Assembly (NCBI GenBank): GCA_016297495.1
Contig: JAEDGN010000045.1
Coordinates: 1-17,373, forward strand
Direction: 5' to 3'
Origin: Coprococcus sp.
GTDB lineage: Bacteria > Bacillota > Clostridia > Lachnospirales > Lachnospiraceae
Length of the DNA: 17,373 nt
Position numbers and translations under genes: made by a program. Below are positions 1 to 8,079 of this stretch, one piece after another. The notes below the pieces were generated by a model. That model saw nothing but the letters and a program-made list of their open reading frames with translations, did not search any database and had not been told where the DNA came from. The first letter of the stretch is position 1, and the number at the start of each line of letters is the position of its first letter.

Positions 1-244
1 ATATCTGGCCATAGTCGCTCCCTCCGCGGGAGCGTGGATTGAAATGTGCCTGTACTGTTTTCCGTGCCTGGTTTGCAGCGTCGCTCCCTCCGCGGGAGCG
101 TGGATTGAAATTACATCATCCGTTATCTGCCTGGCCTGTTTCTGTGTCGCTCCCTCCGCGGGAGCGTGGATTGAAATTGATAACTATCTGTAATTCCACG
201 AGCGGAAGTATTGTCGCTCCCTTCGCGGGAGCGTGGATTTTACT
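1..244 (+). CRISPR. Type I-C-like CRISPR array, leader-distal end (3 full repeats + decayed terminal repeat)
   Basis: Three identical 32-base repeats lie at 14-45, 80-111 and 146-177. They begin GTCGCTCCCTCCGCGG and end GTGGATTGAAAT. Spacers are at 46-79 (34), 112-145 (34) and 178-212 (35), and bases 1-13 are the end of a further spacer. Each repeat can form a 7-bp hairpin (CGCTCCC with GGGAGCG), and the GTGGATTGAAA(T/C) end is the known hallmark of type I-C repeats. A fourth copy at 213-244 carries one C-to-T change at 223, matches only to 239, and has lost the GAAAT end. Terminal decay normally marks the end away from the leader, so the leader and cas genes (cas3-cas5-cas8c-cas7-cas4-cas1-cas2 in type I-C) should be to the left, outside the window. 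The orientation is inferred from this decay and the repeat polarity. The spacer targets cannot be identified by eye. Confidence 0.96.
213..244 (+). repeat. Decayed terminal CRISPR repeat
   Basis: This copy matches the array repeat over its first 27 bases except for C-to-T at 223, which lies in the hairpin loop, so the stem is kept. The last five bases, which would form part of the 5' handle of a crRNA, read TTACT-like instead of GAAAT. No further repeat follows, so this copy closes the array. Confidence 0.9.
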
Positions 245-531
245 ATTTGATATTATTGGTGCGAAATTGATTCCCTGTACATCTTTTGTATGTGGTTACT
301 TTATATTTACTGCAAAAATGCGTATTTGAGTAAAAATTTGTCCATATTATGATGAGAAAAGCACAGACACTGAGTAGATACATTTTTGATACTTTACTTA
401 TGAAAATCTACCAAAATATTGCAACCTCCTCATAAGTCTGGTATCATATGTTTAGATATAATTAATATTGGATACCCATGATTATTATGCGCTTGCGCGT
501 GATATAAATAAAAAAGGAAGAGGAAAAGAGT
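245..531. other. AT-rich intergenic region between CRISPR array and protease gene
   Basis: This is 287 bases with no supportable gene. A perfect -10-like TATAAT lies at 457-462, but no TTGACA-like box sits 16-18 bases upstream, so the promoter of the protease gene is uncertain. A TTGATA at 386-391 has no good partner either. A strong ribosome binding site (GGAAGAGG, 516-523) lies 8 bases before the start at 532. No RNA gene, insertion sequence or riboswitch fold was recognised. Confidence 0.5.
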
Positions 532-3500
532 ATGAGAAAAAAAAGATTATTGAAGCGTCTGCTTGCGCTGGTGCTGGTAATCTCTGTTATGGCTGCAGGG
601 GCCTATCCTGTCAGAGCGGATGAGACAAATGATATTACCTTCACCCAGGTAGACAACAGTGTCGTCTCTGCTGAACTGCCCGGTCGGGAGAAAATCTCAG
701 ACAGAGATAATGCGCCGGAATACAATACAGACGATATCGTCCGTGTATCGATTATTCTGGACAAAGAGAGCACCATTGGTGCCGGATATGACATCCAGGA
801 CATCGCATGGAACTGGGATGCCATATCTTACAGGAAAAAGCTCCAGGATATGCAGGACAAAATCATTTCCATGATCGAAAACTATATTGACGGCGATCTG
901 GATGTTGTATGGAACCTGACTCTGGCGGCCAACCTTATTTCCGCCAATGTGGAATACGGACAGATTGATAAGATCAGAGAATTGAATGGTGTTCAGAACG
1001 TAATTCTGGAAACCCGCTATGAGCCGGCTATTGCCAGCAAAGGAACTGCTGATCCGAATATGGCCACTTCCGGCAGACAGATCGGTTCATCTGCTGCCTG
1101 GGCTTCAGGATATACAGGTGCCGGAAGCAGGATAGCTGTCATTGATACGGGTATTGATATCAGCCATATTTCTTTTAATGAGGATGCATATGAATATTCT
1201 CTGGAACAGCTGGCAGAGAAGGCAGCCATGAGTGCCGAAGAGTACAAAGCAGAACTGAATCTGCTGGATACTGAAGAAATCAGCGAAGTTGCGGATCAGA
1301 TGAATGCCGACATCAATTCGGATGAGGCCTATGTCAGCGCCAAGATTCCTTTTGGCTATAATTATGTAGATACGGATTATGATGTTACCCATCTGAATGA
1401 TAATGAAGGTGACCATGGCTCTCATGTAACAGGCATTGCTGCTGCCAATGCTTATGTTCCTGACGGAAATGGATTTTCAAATGCTCTGGATTCTGTATAT
1501 GTACAGGGTGTGGCTCCGGATGCACAGATTCTTACCATGAAGGTTTTCGGTAAGAATGGCGGAGCATATGATTCCGACTACATGGCAGCTATTGAAGATG
1601 CCATTGTTCTGGGGGCAGATTGTATTAATCTTTCTCTGGGATCTGGCAATCCTGGTATGTCCAGCCCGGATGTAGACGAATATCAGACGATTCTGGACAA
1701 TCTGGTTCAGTCCGGTGTAGTGGTTTCTATTTCTGCCGGAAATTCCGGTTCCTGGGTGGAAAATGCTGCAAATATCGGATATTTATACAGTGATGATGTA
1801 AGTATGGATACTGTGGGCAGCCCTGGTTCATTGACTAATTCCCTGGCAGTGGCTTCTGTAGAGAATGACGGTACCACCGGTATGTATTTATCTGTGGATG
1901 ACACATTGATTTTCTATACGGAGTCCGACGGATTCAGTAATAATCCGATGACTTCCATTGCAGGAGAACATGAATATATCCTTATCGATGGGACAGGTAC
2001 TGCGGAAGACTGGGAAGCTGTGGGAGATGCTCTGGAAGGCAGAATTGCCATTTGCTCCCGTGGTTCCATAACCTTCTCAGAGAAAGGTAATTCTGCGGTT
2101 GAGGCGGGTGCCATTGCAGCTGTTATCTACAATAATCAATCAGGTATCATCAGTATGGATTTATCTGATTATGAATATACTGAACCTTGTGTTTCCATTC
2201 TTCAGTCTGACGGCGATATTCTCAGAGATGCCGCTGTTCCTGTTACCGATGATGAAGGCAATGTATGCTATTATACAGGTACATTGACTGTCGGAAATGA
2301 ATTGGCAACAACCCAGTATAACAGTGAGTATTATACAATGAGTTCTTTTTCCAGCTGGGGCGTGCCTGGAAGTCTGGAGATGAAACCTGAGATTACTGCT
2401 CCGGGCGGAAACATCTATTCTGTCAACGGTGCCAATGCAGAAACCGGACTCTCCAGTCATGATTCCTATATTTCTTATTCCGGTACCTCCATGGCAGCAC
2501 CTCAGATCGCAGGTATGGCGGCTCTGGCAGCACAGTATATTCGTGAAAATGGTCTCGATGATAAGACAGGACTGGATGCTCGTACACTGACCCAGAGTCT
2601 GCTGATGTCCACTGCAGAACCAGTTATTGATGGCGAAAGCGGCAATTATTATTCCGTACTGCAGCAGGGGTCCGGTCTTGCCAATATCGGCAATGTGATT
2701 ACTGCCGATTCCTATATTCTTATGGGACAGAATGCTACTGAATCCTATGCAGACGGCAAAGTGAAAGCGGAACTGGGCGATGACCCTGAGCGGGCCGGTG
2801 TTTACAGTTTCTCCTTTACGATCAATAATCTGACGGATGAAGACAAGATGTATACTTTATCTGCCGATATATTTGCTCAGGATGCATTTGCCTACTACGC
2901 CAATATCAATGCAAGTGAAGATGAACTGGCTTTGTACATGGATACATGGACAATCCCGCTGGCTGCCGGCATCTGCTGGTCCGCAGATGGTAAATCTGTT
3001 CAGTCAGATGCAGGTCTGTCCGGAATGGATTTTAACGGCGATGGTACGATCAATACTTCCGATGGACAGGCTTTACTGGATTATGCTACTGGTGTAATCA
3101 GTCAGCTTACCAATGAAGGAAAAGCCGATATGAACGGTGACGGCAATATCAATTCCTATGATGCCTATTTGTTCCTGTCACGTCTGTCCAGTGGTACTGT
3201 ACAGGTTGCGGCTGACAGTTCTGTTACTGTCAGTGTGACAATTGCTCTGTCTGAGGACGAAAAAGAATCTCTGGATGCCAACTTTGAAAAGGGTGCTTAC
3301 ATTGAAGGCTTCATTTATGCATCAGGTGTCAGCAGCAGTGAAGGTGTAACCGGAACAGTTCACTCCATTCCAATGCTTGGATTCTATGGCAGCTGGACGG
3401 ATCCGTCCATGTTTGATGTGGGAAGTAAAATTGAATATGATTATGGCGAAGAAATTCGAGACCCTTATCTCGGTAATACGGATGCCAATGCATTTAGCGT

Positions 3501-6057
3501 TGTCTATGCGGACGATCCTGATAGTGAGTATTACTTTGGAGGCAATCCATTAGTACCAGATGATGCCTATGCACCTGAACGCAATGCAGTCAATGAGGAA
3601 AGTGAAATTGCCAATATTTATTTCACATCTATTCGAAATGCTGTTGATTCCCGGGTTACAGTTTCCAATCTGACCACAGGAGAACAGCTGATCAGTGAAG
3701 AACTTGGTTCCATAGACTCTGCCTTCTATTATACGAACGGCGGCAGCTGGCAGTATACGAACCGTACACTGAATATTGAACTGGTTCCTTCTGAACTGGA
3801 AGGATGGACAGAGGGTGATATGCTGGAGGTCAGCCTGGCACTGGCTCCGGAGTATTATGCAGACAGTGAAGGAAATGTAAACTGGGATGCTTTGAGTGAC
3901 GGTGCGATGTTCTCAATGTCTATGGTCATCGACAATACCGCCCCTGAATTAAAAGAAGTTGCAATTAATTCAGATGAAAACTTACTGGATGTAACTGTAG
4001 AAGATAACCAGTATATTGCCGCTGTAGCACTGTTTGATGAATTCGGTGACTATTTATATACATATCAGGGCTCACAGACCGATGTTGAGGCAGGTGATAC
4101 CTGTAAATACAGTCTCGATCTCACAGACGTAGATGGTGCAAAATTCCTGCTTCAGGTTTATGACTATGCCATGAACACGACAACATATGAAATCAATCAG
4201 CAGATCGGCGAAGTTACAGACACAGTTGAAGCTGTGGAGATTTCAGATGAATCCCTGGTACTTGTAAAGGGCGGCAAAGTTACCCTTACTGCTTCTGTAC
4301 AGCCTGTAAACTCAACTGACAGAAGACTGACCTGGAGCAGCAGTGACGAGAATGTTGCCACAGTAGATGAAAATGGGGTCGTTACAGGTGTGTCTGAAGG
4401 CAGCTGTGTCATTACGGCAGCTTCTGTCAAGGAGCCTGATATTACGGCAGCGTGCAATGTCAGCGTCGTTGTCATCGACTCAACCCTTCAGGGTGTGCTG
4501 CAGGATACAGAAGGTACACCGATGTTCTTTGACTGGGATCTGAAGAACAGTGATACGTGGAACGGTGGCACAGAACTGGATACTACAATTGCCGCTGCAG
4601 CCGCAGATGTTCACACCGGTCAGCTGTATATCCAGGATTCCGATGACTGGGCGATGCATAAAATTGATGCGGCTACTGGTGAAAGCATAGAGACTTCCGG
4701 AAGCTGCGCATTCGGATTTGCCATGTCAGATCTTGCTTCTGCAGGCTATTATTCATCAGAGAATCATCCGCTGCTTGCCGGTATATCCGAATGCTATTTC
4801 CTGCAGCCGACAGATCCGATGGAGAATACATTTAATCAGGGCTGGGATCTTTCTGAGTATCTTTCAGAACACACCGGAGGCACCAGGTTTGTAGCACTGG
4901 CCTATTACGGTTACTATCAGGATGAAGACGGCACGATTTATGATGAATATCTTGCCCTTGATGATGCAGGATATATCTGGGTACTGGATCATGATGGCAC
5001 CTCCAGTCTTGGGCTTGGACTTCTGCCGACAACTTTGAACGCAAAATTTGCCGATTACTCCGGTTATCAATTTTCATCCATGGTATGTGATGAAGACGGC
5101 AATCTTTATCTGTCAGCATTTAACGGAAGTACGAATGTTATTTATTATCTGACATTCAATGCTGATACATCAACATTTGATTCCATATGTCTTGGCAATT
5201 TTGGTGACGATGTATGGCCGGCTGTTCTGACCGAAGCAGGCTCCAATGGGGATGCCAACACCAGAACCGTTGCTCTTGATGATGCAACTATGGTTGTAAA
5301 AGACATAGAAGCAGAGTCACTATCCGCCGGTTCCGGAACCAGGGCACCTGCCGGTGGCCTGAATGCTGCTGTTACAGTCACTGACAGTCAGGACAGACCT
5401 ATGTCTGCCGGTTTCGCATCTGATGATGGCAAATATTATTCTGTGACAATTACTGCCAAAGATGCACAGGGAATTGATATTGATGCTGCCAATGGTGTGA
5501 TTACTGTCACCTACGATTCTGAAAAACTGGAGCTCGTTGATATAGCTGTCAATGGAGATTATCAGTCAATCAGAGATGTCAGGGGCGAAGTTACATTTGG
5601 TTATGTAGATCTGACAGGTATTGCTGCCGGTGATACTGCCGCAGATCTGACTTTCAATGTGATCGATGACTCTGCAAATGAGATTATCATTGATCATAAA
5701 GAAGTGAATGATGTAACATCCGGTTACAGGGAAAGGCTTTCAGTAGGCAGTGAACATGAAACCGATGAGTCAGAGAGCACCGAAACAGAAACAGAGACAG
5801 AGACAGCTGAGTCTGAAACTATAGAATCAGAATCCTCTGAGTCTGAAATTACCGAATCTGAAACGGGTGAATCCGAAAGTTCTGTTAAACCTGGAAACGA
5901 CAAGGAAACAAAACCTTCTGCAGATAATAATAAGAATAATAAAACAGATTCTCCGAAGACCGGTGACAATACACCGATTACATTCCTGATCATCCTTCTT
6001 GTAATATCAGGATTCGGTGTGGCCGCAGCCATTCTCTATAAACGTAAGCTGAGATAA
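532..6057 (+). CDS. Cell-wall-anchored S8 (subtilisin-like, C5a peptidase/lactocepin type) serine protease with internal dockerin-like and C-terminal cohesin-like modules
   Basis: This is an extracellular endopeptidase of 1841 residues. The signal peptide covers 1-29, with likely cleavage after VRA. An I9-like prodomain spans about 46-165. The S8 catalytic domain has Asp205 (AVIDTGID), His295 (DHGSHVTG), oxyanion Asn404 (SAGNSG) and Ser653 (SGTSMAAP), so it looks active. A PA-like insert lies at about 470-590 (GRIAICSRG). A fibronectin-like domain of the C5a peptidase kind starts near 757, is interrupted at 829-888 by a two-repeat dockerin-like module (DFNGDGTINTSD, DMNGDGNINSYD), and resumes with GTVQVAADSS up to about 955. 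A Big_2-like Ig domain spans 1234-1315. A propeller-like region with repeated DxxGxLY-type strands spans about 1316-1600. A cohesin-like domain spans about 1625-1722, followed by an acidic Ser/Thr/Glu stalk (1742-1785). The sorting signal SPKTG (1807-1811), a membrane helix (1816-1836) and KRKLR complete the chain. No sortase gene is in the window. Natural substrates are unknown. The start is fixed by GGAAGAGG 8 bases upstream. The gene appears monocistronic. Confidence 0.95.
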   Translation: MRKKRLLKRLLALVLVISVMAAGAYPVRADETNDITFTQVDNSVVSAELPGREKISDRDNAPEYNTDDIVRVSIILDKESTIGAGYDIQDIAWNWDAISYRKKLQDMQDKIISMIENYIDGDLDVVWNLTLAANLISANVEYGQIDKIRELNGVQNVILETRYEPAIASKGTADPNMATSGRQIGSSAAWASGYTGAGSRIAVIDTGIDISHISFNEDAYEYSLEQLAEKAAMSAEEYKAELNLLDTEEISEVADQMNADINSDEAYVSAKIPFGYNYVDTDYDVTHLNDNEGDHGSHVTGIAAANAYVPDGNGFSNALDSVYVQGVAPDAQILTMKVFGKNGGAYDSDYMAAIEDAIVLGADCINLSLGSGNPGMSSPDVDEYQTILDNLVQSGVVVSISAGNSGSWVENAANIGYLYSDDVSMDTVGSPGSLTNSLAVASVENDGTTGMYLSVDDTLIFYTESDGFSNNPMTSIAGEHEYILIDGTGTAEDWEAVGDALEGRIAICSRGSITFSEKGNSAVEAGAIAAVIYNNQSGIISMDLSDYEYTEPCVSILQSDGDILRDAAVPVTDDEGNVCYYTGTLTVGNELATTQYNSEYYTMSSFSSWGVPGSLEMKPEITAPGGNIYSVNGANAETGLSSHDSYISYSGTSMAAPQIAGMAALAAQYIRENGLDDKTGLDARTLTQSLLMSTAEPVIDGESGNYYSVLQQGSGLANIGNVITADSYILMGQNATESYADGKVKAELGDDPERAGVYSFSFTINNLTDEDKMYTLSADIFAQDAFAYYANINASEDELALYMDTWTIPLAAGICWSADGKSVQSDAGLSGMDFNGDGTINTSDGQALLDYATGVISQLTNEGKADMNGDGNINSYDAYLFLSRLSSGTVQVAADSSVTVSVTIALSEDEKESLDANFEKGAYIEGFIYASGVSSSEGVTGTVHSIPMLGFYGSWTDPSMFDVGSKIEYDYGEEIRDPYLGNTDANAFSVVYADDPDSEYYFGGNPLVPDDAYAPERNAVNEESEIANIYFTSIRNAVDSRVTVSNLTTGEQLISEELGSIDSAFYYTNGGSWQYTNRTLNIELVPSELEGWTEGDMLEVSLALAPEYYADSEGNVNWDALSDGAMFSMSMVIDNTAPELKEVAINSDENLLDVTVEDNQYIAAVALFDEFGDYLYTYQGSQTDVEAGDTCKYSLDLTDVDGAKFLLQVYDYAMNTTTYEINQQIGEVTDTVEAVEISDESLVLVKGGKVTLTASVQPVNSTDRRLTWSSSDENVATVDENGVVTGVSEGSCVITAASVKEPDITAACNVSVVVIDSTLQGVLQDTEGTPMFFDWDLKNSDTWNGGTELDTTIAAAAADVHTGQLYIQDSDDWAMHKIDAATGESIETSGSCAFGFAMSDLASAGYYSSENHPLLAGISECYFLQPTDPMENTFNQGWDLSEYLSEHTGGTRFVALAYYGYYQDEDGTIYDEYLALDDAGYIWVLDHDGTSSLGLGLLPTTLNAKFADYSGYQFSSMVCDEDGNLYLSAFNGSTNVIYYLTFNADTSTFDSICLGNFGDDVWPAVLTEAGSNGDANTRTVALDDATMVVKDIEAESLSAGSGTRAPAGGLNAAVTVTDSQDRPMSAGFASDDGKYYSVTITAKDAQGIDIDAANGVITVTYDSEKLELVDIAVNGDYQSIRDVRGEVTFGYVDLTGIAAGDTAADLTFNVIDDSANEIIIDHKEVNDVTSGYRERLSVGSEHETDESESTETETETETAESETIESESSESEITESETGESESSVKPGNDKETKPSADNNKNNKTDSPKTGDNTPITFLIILLVISGFGVAAAILYKRKLR
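5782..5878 (+). repeat. Low-complexity Glu-Thr/Glu-Ser coding repeat (wall-spanning stalk)
   Basis: Four tandem hexamers (GAAACA, GAAACA, GAGACA, GAGACA) at 5782-5805 encode ET repeats. Degenerate GA(A/G)TCN-type units encoding ES/SE pairs follow to about 5878. Such acidic stalks commonly span the peptidoglycan between the ectodomain and the sortase signal. Tandem repeats like these can change length by slippage. Confidence 0.75.
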
Positions 6058-6073
6058 GATAATTAAAATAATA

Positions 6074-6127
6074 GGAAGGCCGATGTATCTGAGAAAAATT
6101 CAGATTGCATCGGCTTTCTTTGTTTTT
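6074..6127 (+). terminator. Rho-independent terminator of the protease gene
   Basis: GAAGGCCGATG pairs with CATCGGCTTTC through 11 bp including one G-U. A second 6-bp helix, ATCTGA with TCAGAT, sits inside after a small internal loop, and the apical loop is A-rich. The right arm runs into a T-rich tail (TTCTTTGTTTTT). The hairpin starts about 17 bases after the protease stop codon. Confidence 0.93.
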
Positions 6128-6141
6128 CCGGCATATATGCT

Positions 6142-6170
6142 TTGACATCAATTAAGCCTTATAGTACAAT
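6142..6170 (+). promoter_or_regulatory. SigA-type promoter for the radical SAM/DUF2344/RNase G operon
   Basis: A perfect -35 box TTGACA (6142-6147) and a -10 box TACAAT (6165-6170) are separated by exactly 17 bases. The site lies directly after the terminator of the preceding gene and about 45 bases before the start codon of the next one. Transcription should start near 6177. Confidence 0.9.
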
Positions 6171-6213
6171 TTATGAAGGTTATCAATTCTGTATAAAATG
6201 AAAGGTGTTTAAA

Positions 6214-8079
6214 TTGAAAAAACTTGCTTTAAGTGACGATATTTTATTAAAAGTAGAAAAACCGGCCCGGTATCTGGGTAACGAGATCAATACAGTCATC
6301 AAAGACCCGGCACAGGTGGATATCCGCTTTGCCATGTGCTTCCCGGATGTGTATGAAATCGGTATGAGTCACCTTGGAATTCAGATTATTTATGATATGC
6401 TCAACGCGCGGGATGATATTTACTGTGAGAGGGTCTATTCACCGTGGATGGATCTGGATGCTGTCATGAGGGAAAGGAAGATACCGCTTTTTGCGCTGGA
6501 ATCCCAGGATCCGATCAGAGATTTTGATTTTCTTGGTATCACCATCCAGTATGAGATGTGCTACACAAATATACTGCAGATACTGGATCTTTCCGGCATT
6601 CCTTTGCTGGCTTCTGAACGTGGGGAGGATGATCCTATTGTGATTGGCGGTGGTCCGTGCGCCTATAATCCGGAACCTCTGGCAGATTTCTTTGATATTT
6701 TCTATATCGGCGAAGGAGAAACCGTCTATTATGATCTGATGGATGTCTACAAAGCCAACAGAGCGGCCGGCGGAAGCAGGATTGATTTTCTTGAAAAAGC
6801 TGCTTCAATTCCCGGACTTTATATTCCTGCATTCTATGATGTGAGCTACAATGCGGATGGTACCATTGCCAGTTTCGGACCGAACAGACCATGTGCACCG
6901 GCGGTCATTGAAAAGCAGGTCGTGCAGGATCTGAGCAGCGTTCTGTATCCGGAGAAACCGCTGGTTCCATTTATCAAGGTTACTCAGGACAGAGTCGTTC
7001 TGGAGATTCAGAGAGGCTGTATCCGTGGCTGCCGTTTCTGTCAGGCCGGTATGGTCTACAGACCTAACAGGGAACGTTCCCTTGAGTATCTGAAGGACCA
7101 TGCCGCTAAGATGCTGGAATCCACAGGCCATGATGAGATTTCTCTCAGTTCCCTTAGTTCCAGCGATTATTCTGATCTTCAGAAACTGACAGATTATCTC
7201 ATCGATACCTGTGCTGCAAAGAAAGTCAATATATCTCTGCCTTCTCTTCGTATTGATGCTTTTTCACTGGATATTATGTCCAAAGTGCAGGATGTGAAGA
7301 AGAGCAGTCTGACCTTTGCTCCGGAAGCGGGCAGTCAGCGTATGAGGGATGTCATAAATAAGGGACTGACAGAAGAAGTCATCTTAAAAGGTGCTGCAGA
7401 TGCCTTTGCCGGTGGATGGAACAGAGTAAAGCTATATTTTATGCTGGGACTGCCGACGGAAACAGAAGAGGATATTGCAGGGATTGCCGAGCTTTCCAAT
7501 AAAGTAGCCGCGACATTTTATGAGATACCAAAAAGCCTGCGACCGGGCAACGGACGCGTCGATGTGGTAGCCAGTACTTCCTTCTTTGTACCCAAACCCT
7601 TCACCCCGTTCCAGTGGGTACGACAATGTACCGATGAAGAATTTGTTTCAAAGCAGAAGTTTTTAAGTGCACGCATGAAAGAACAGCTCAATCATAAGAG
7701 TCTTCGCTATAACTGGCATGAATTCGAGCTGACGAAGCTGGAAGGTATTTTTGCCAGAGGTGACCGGCGATTGGGTAAAGTGCTGGTGGCCGCTTATAGC
7801 AATGGCTGTATCTATGATTCATGGTCTGAATTTTTTAATTATGAAGGCTGGCTGAAGGCCTTCGATGCGTGCCAGGTGGATCCTGCCTTTTATGTGCACC
7901 GTGAACGTCCGCTGGATGAAAAGCTTCCGTGGGATTTCATTAACGCAGGCGTTTCAAAGGATTTTTTGATACGCGAATACAAACGTTCTTTGGAGGGTAA
8001 AGTCACACCGAACTGCCGACAGGGATGTTCCGGCTGCGGCTGCCGTATTTATGAGGGAGGTGTCTGCTATGAAGCTTAG
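6214..8079 (+). CDS. Radical SAM protein of the TIGR03960-like family (uncharacterised, RNase G-linked)
   Basis: This 621-residue protein belongs to a radical SAM family of unknown reaction that is conserved in Clostridia next to DUF2344 and RNase G genes. The N-terminal part (about 25-200) resembles a B12-binding-type Rossmann domain (FPDVYEIGMSHLGIQ), but cobalamin binding is not established. The [4Fe-4S] cluster motif CxxxCxxC is at Cys269, Cys273 and Cys276 (GCIRGCRFCQAG). The core continues to about 470. The C-terminus carries a cysteine-rich tail (NCRQGCSGCGC) that could bind a second metal or cluster. I chose the TTG at 6214 because AAAGGTG (6201-6207) lies 6 bases upstream and the resulting N-terminus MKKLALSDDILLKVEKPARY fits the family. 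The GTG at 6205 would add three residues but falls inside the ribosome binding site. The gene overlaps the next by 11 bases. By context it may act in RNA or ribosome metabolism, which is inference. Confidence 0.92.
   Translation: MKKLALSDDILLKVEKPARYLGNEINTVIKDPAQVDIRFAMCFPDVYEIGMSHLGIQIIYDMLNARDDIYCERVYSPWMDLDAVMRERKIPLFALESQDPIRDFDFLGITIQYEMCYTNILQILDLSGIPLLASERGEDDPIVIGGGPCAYNPEPLADFFDIFYIGEGETVYYDLMDVYKANRAAGGSRIDFLEKAASIPGLYIPAFYDVSYNADGTIASFGPNRPCAPAVIEKQVVQDLSSVLYPEKPLVPFIKVTQDRVVLEIQRGCIRGCRFCQAGMVYRPNRERSLEYLKDHAAKMLESTGHDEISLSSLSSSDYSDLQKLTDYLIDTCAAKKVNISLPSLRIDAFSLDIMSKVQDVKKSSLTFAPEAGSQRMRDVINKGLTEEVILKGAADAFAGGWNRVKLYFMLGLPTETEEDIAGIAELSNKVAATFYEIPKSLRPGNGRVDVVASTSFFVPKPFTPFQWVRQCTDEEFVSKQKFLSARMKEQLNHKSLRYNWHEFELTKLEGIFARGDRRLGKVLVAAYSNGCIYDSWSEFFNYEGWLKAFDACQVDPAFYVHRERPLDEKLPWDFINAGVSKDFLIREYKRSLEGKVTPNCRQGCSGCGCRIYEGGVCYEA

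Noticed and set aside
39..329. Open frame of 96 codons across the CRISPR array
   Set aside because: Its repeated SLPPRERGLKL stretches are translations of the CRISPR repeats; it has no ribosome binding site and is not a gene.
3016..3195. Reading the dockerin-like module as evidence of a cellulosome
   Set aside because: The protein is a wall-anchored protease with its own sorting signal, and no scaffoldin or glycoside hydrolase gene is nearby.
5724..6032. Minus-strand open frame rich in Ser-Asp/Ser-Val repeats
   Set aside because: It is the antisense of the acidic stalk-coding repeat of the protease, with no start signals of its own.
6205..6213. GTG start three codons upstream for the radical SAM gene
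   Set aside because: The GTG lies inside the AAAGGTG ribosome binding site that serves the TTG at 6214, and no other site precedes it.
8051..8068. Upstream ATG for the DUF2344 gene
   Set aside because: It precedes and overlaps the GGGAGGTG site at 8055-8062; the ATG at 8069 is correctly spaced and gives the family N-terminus.
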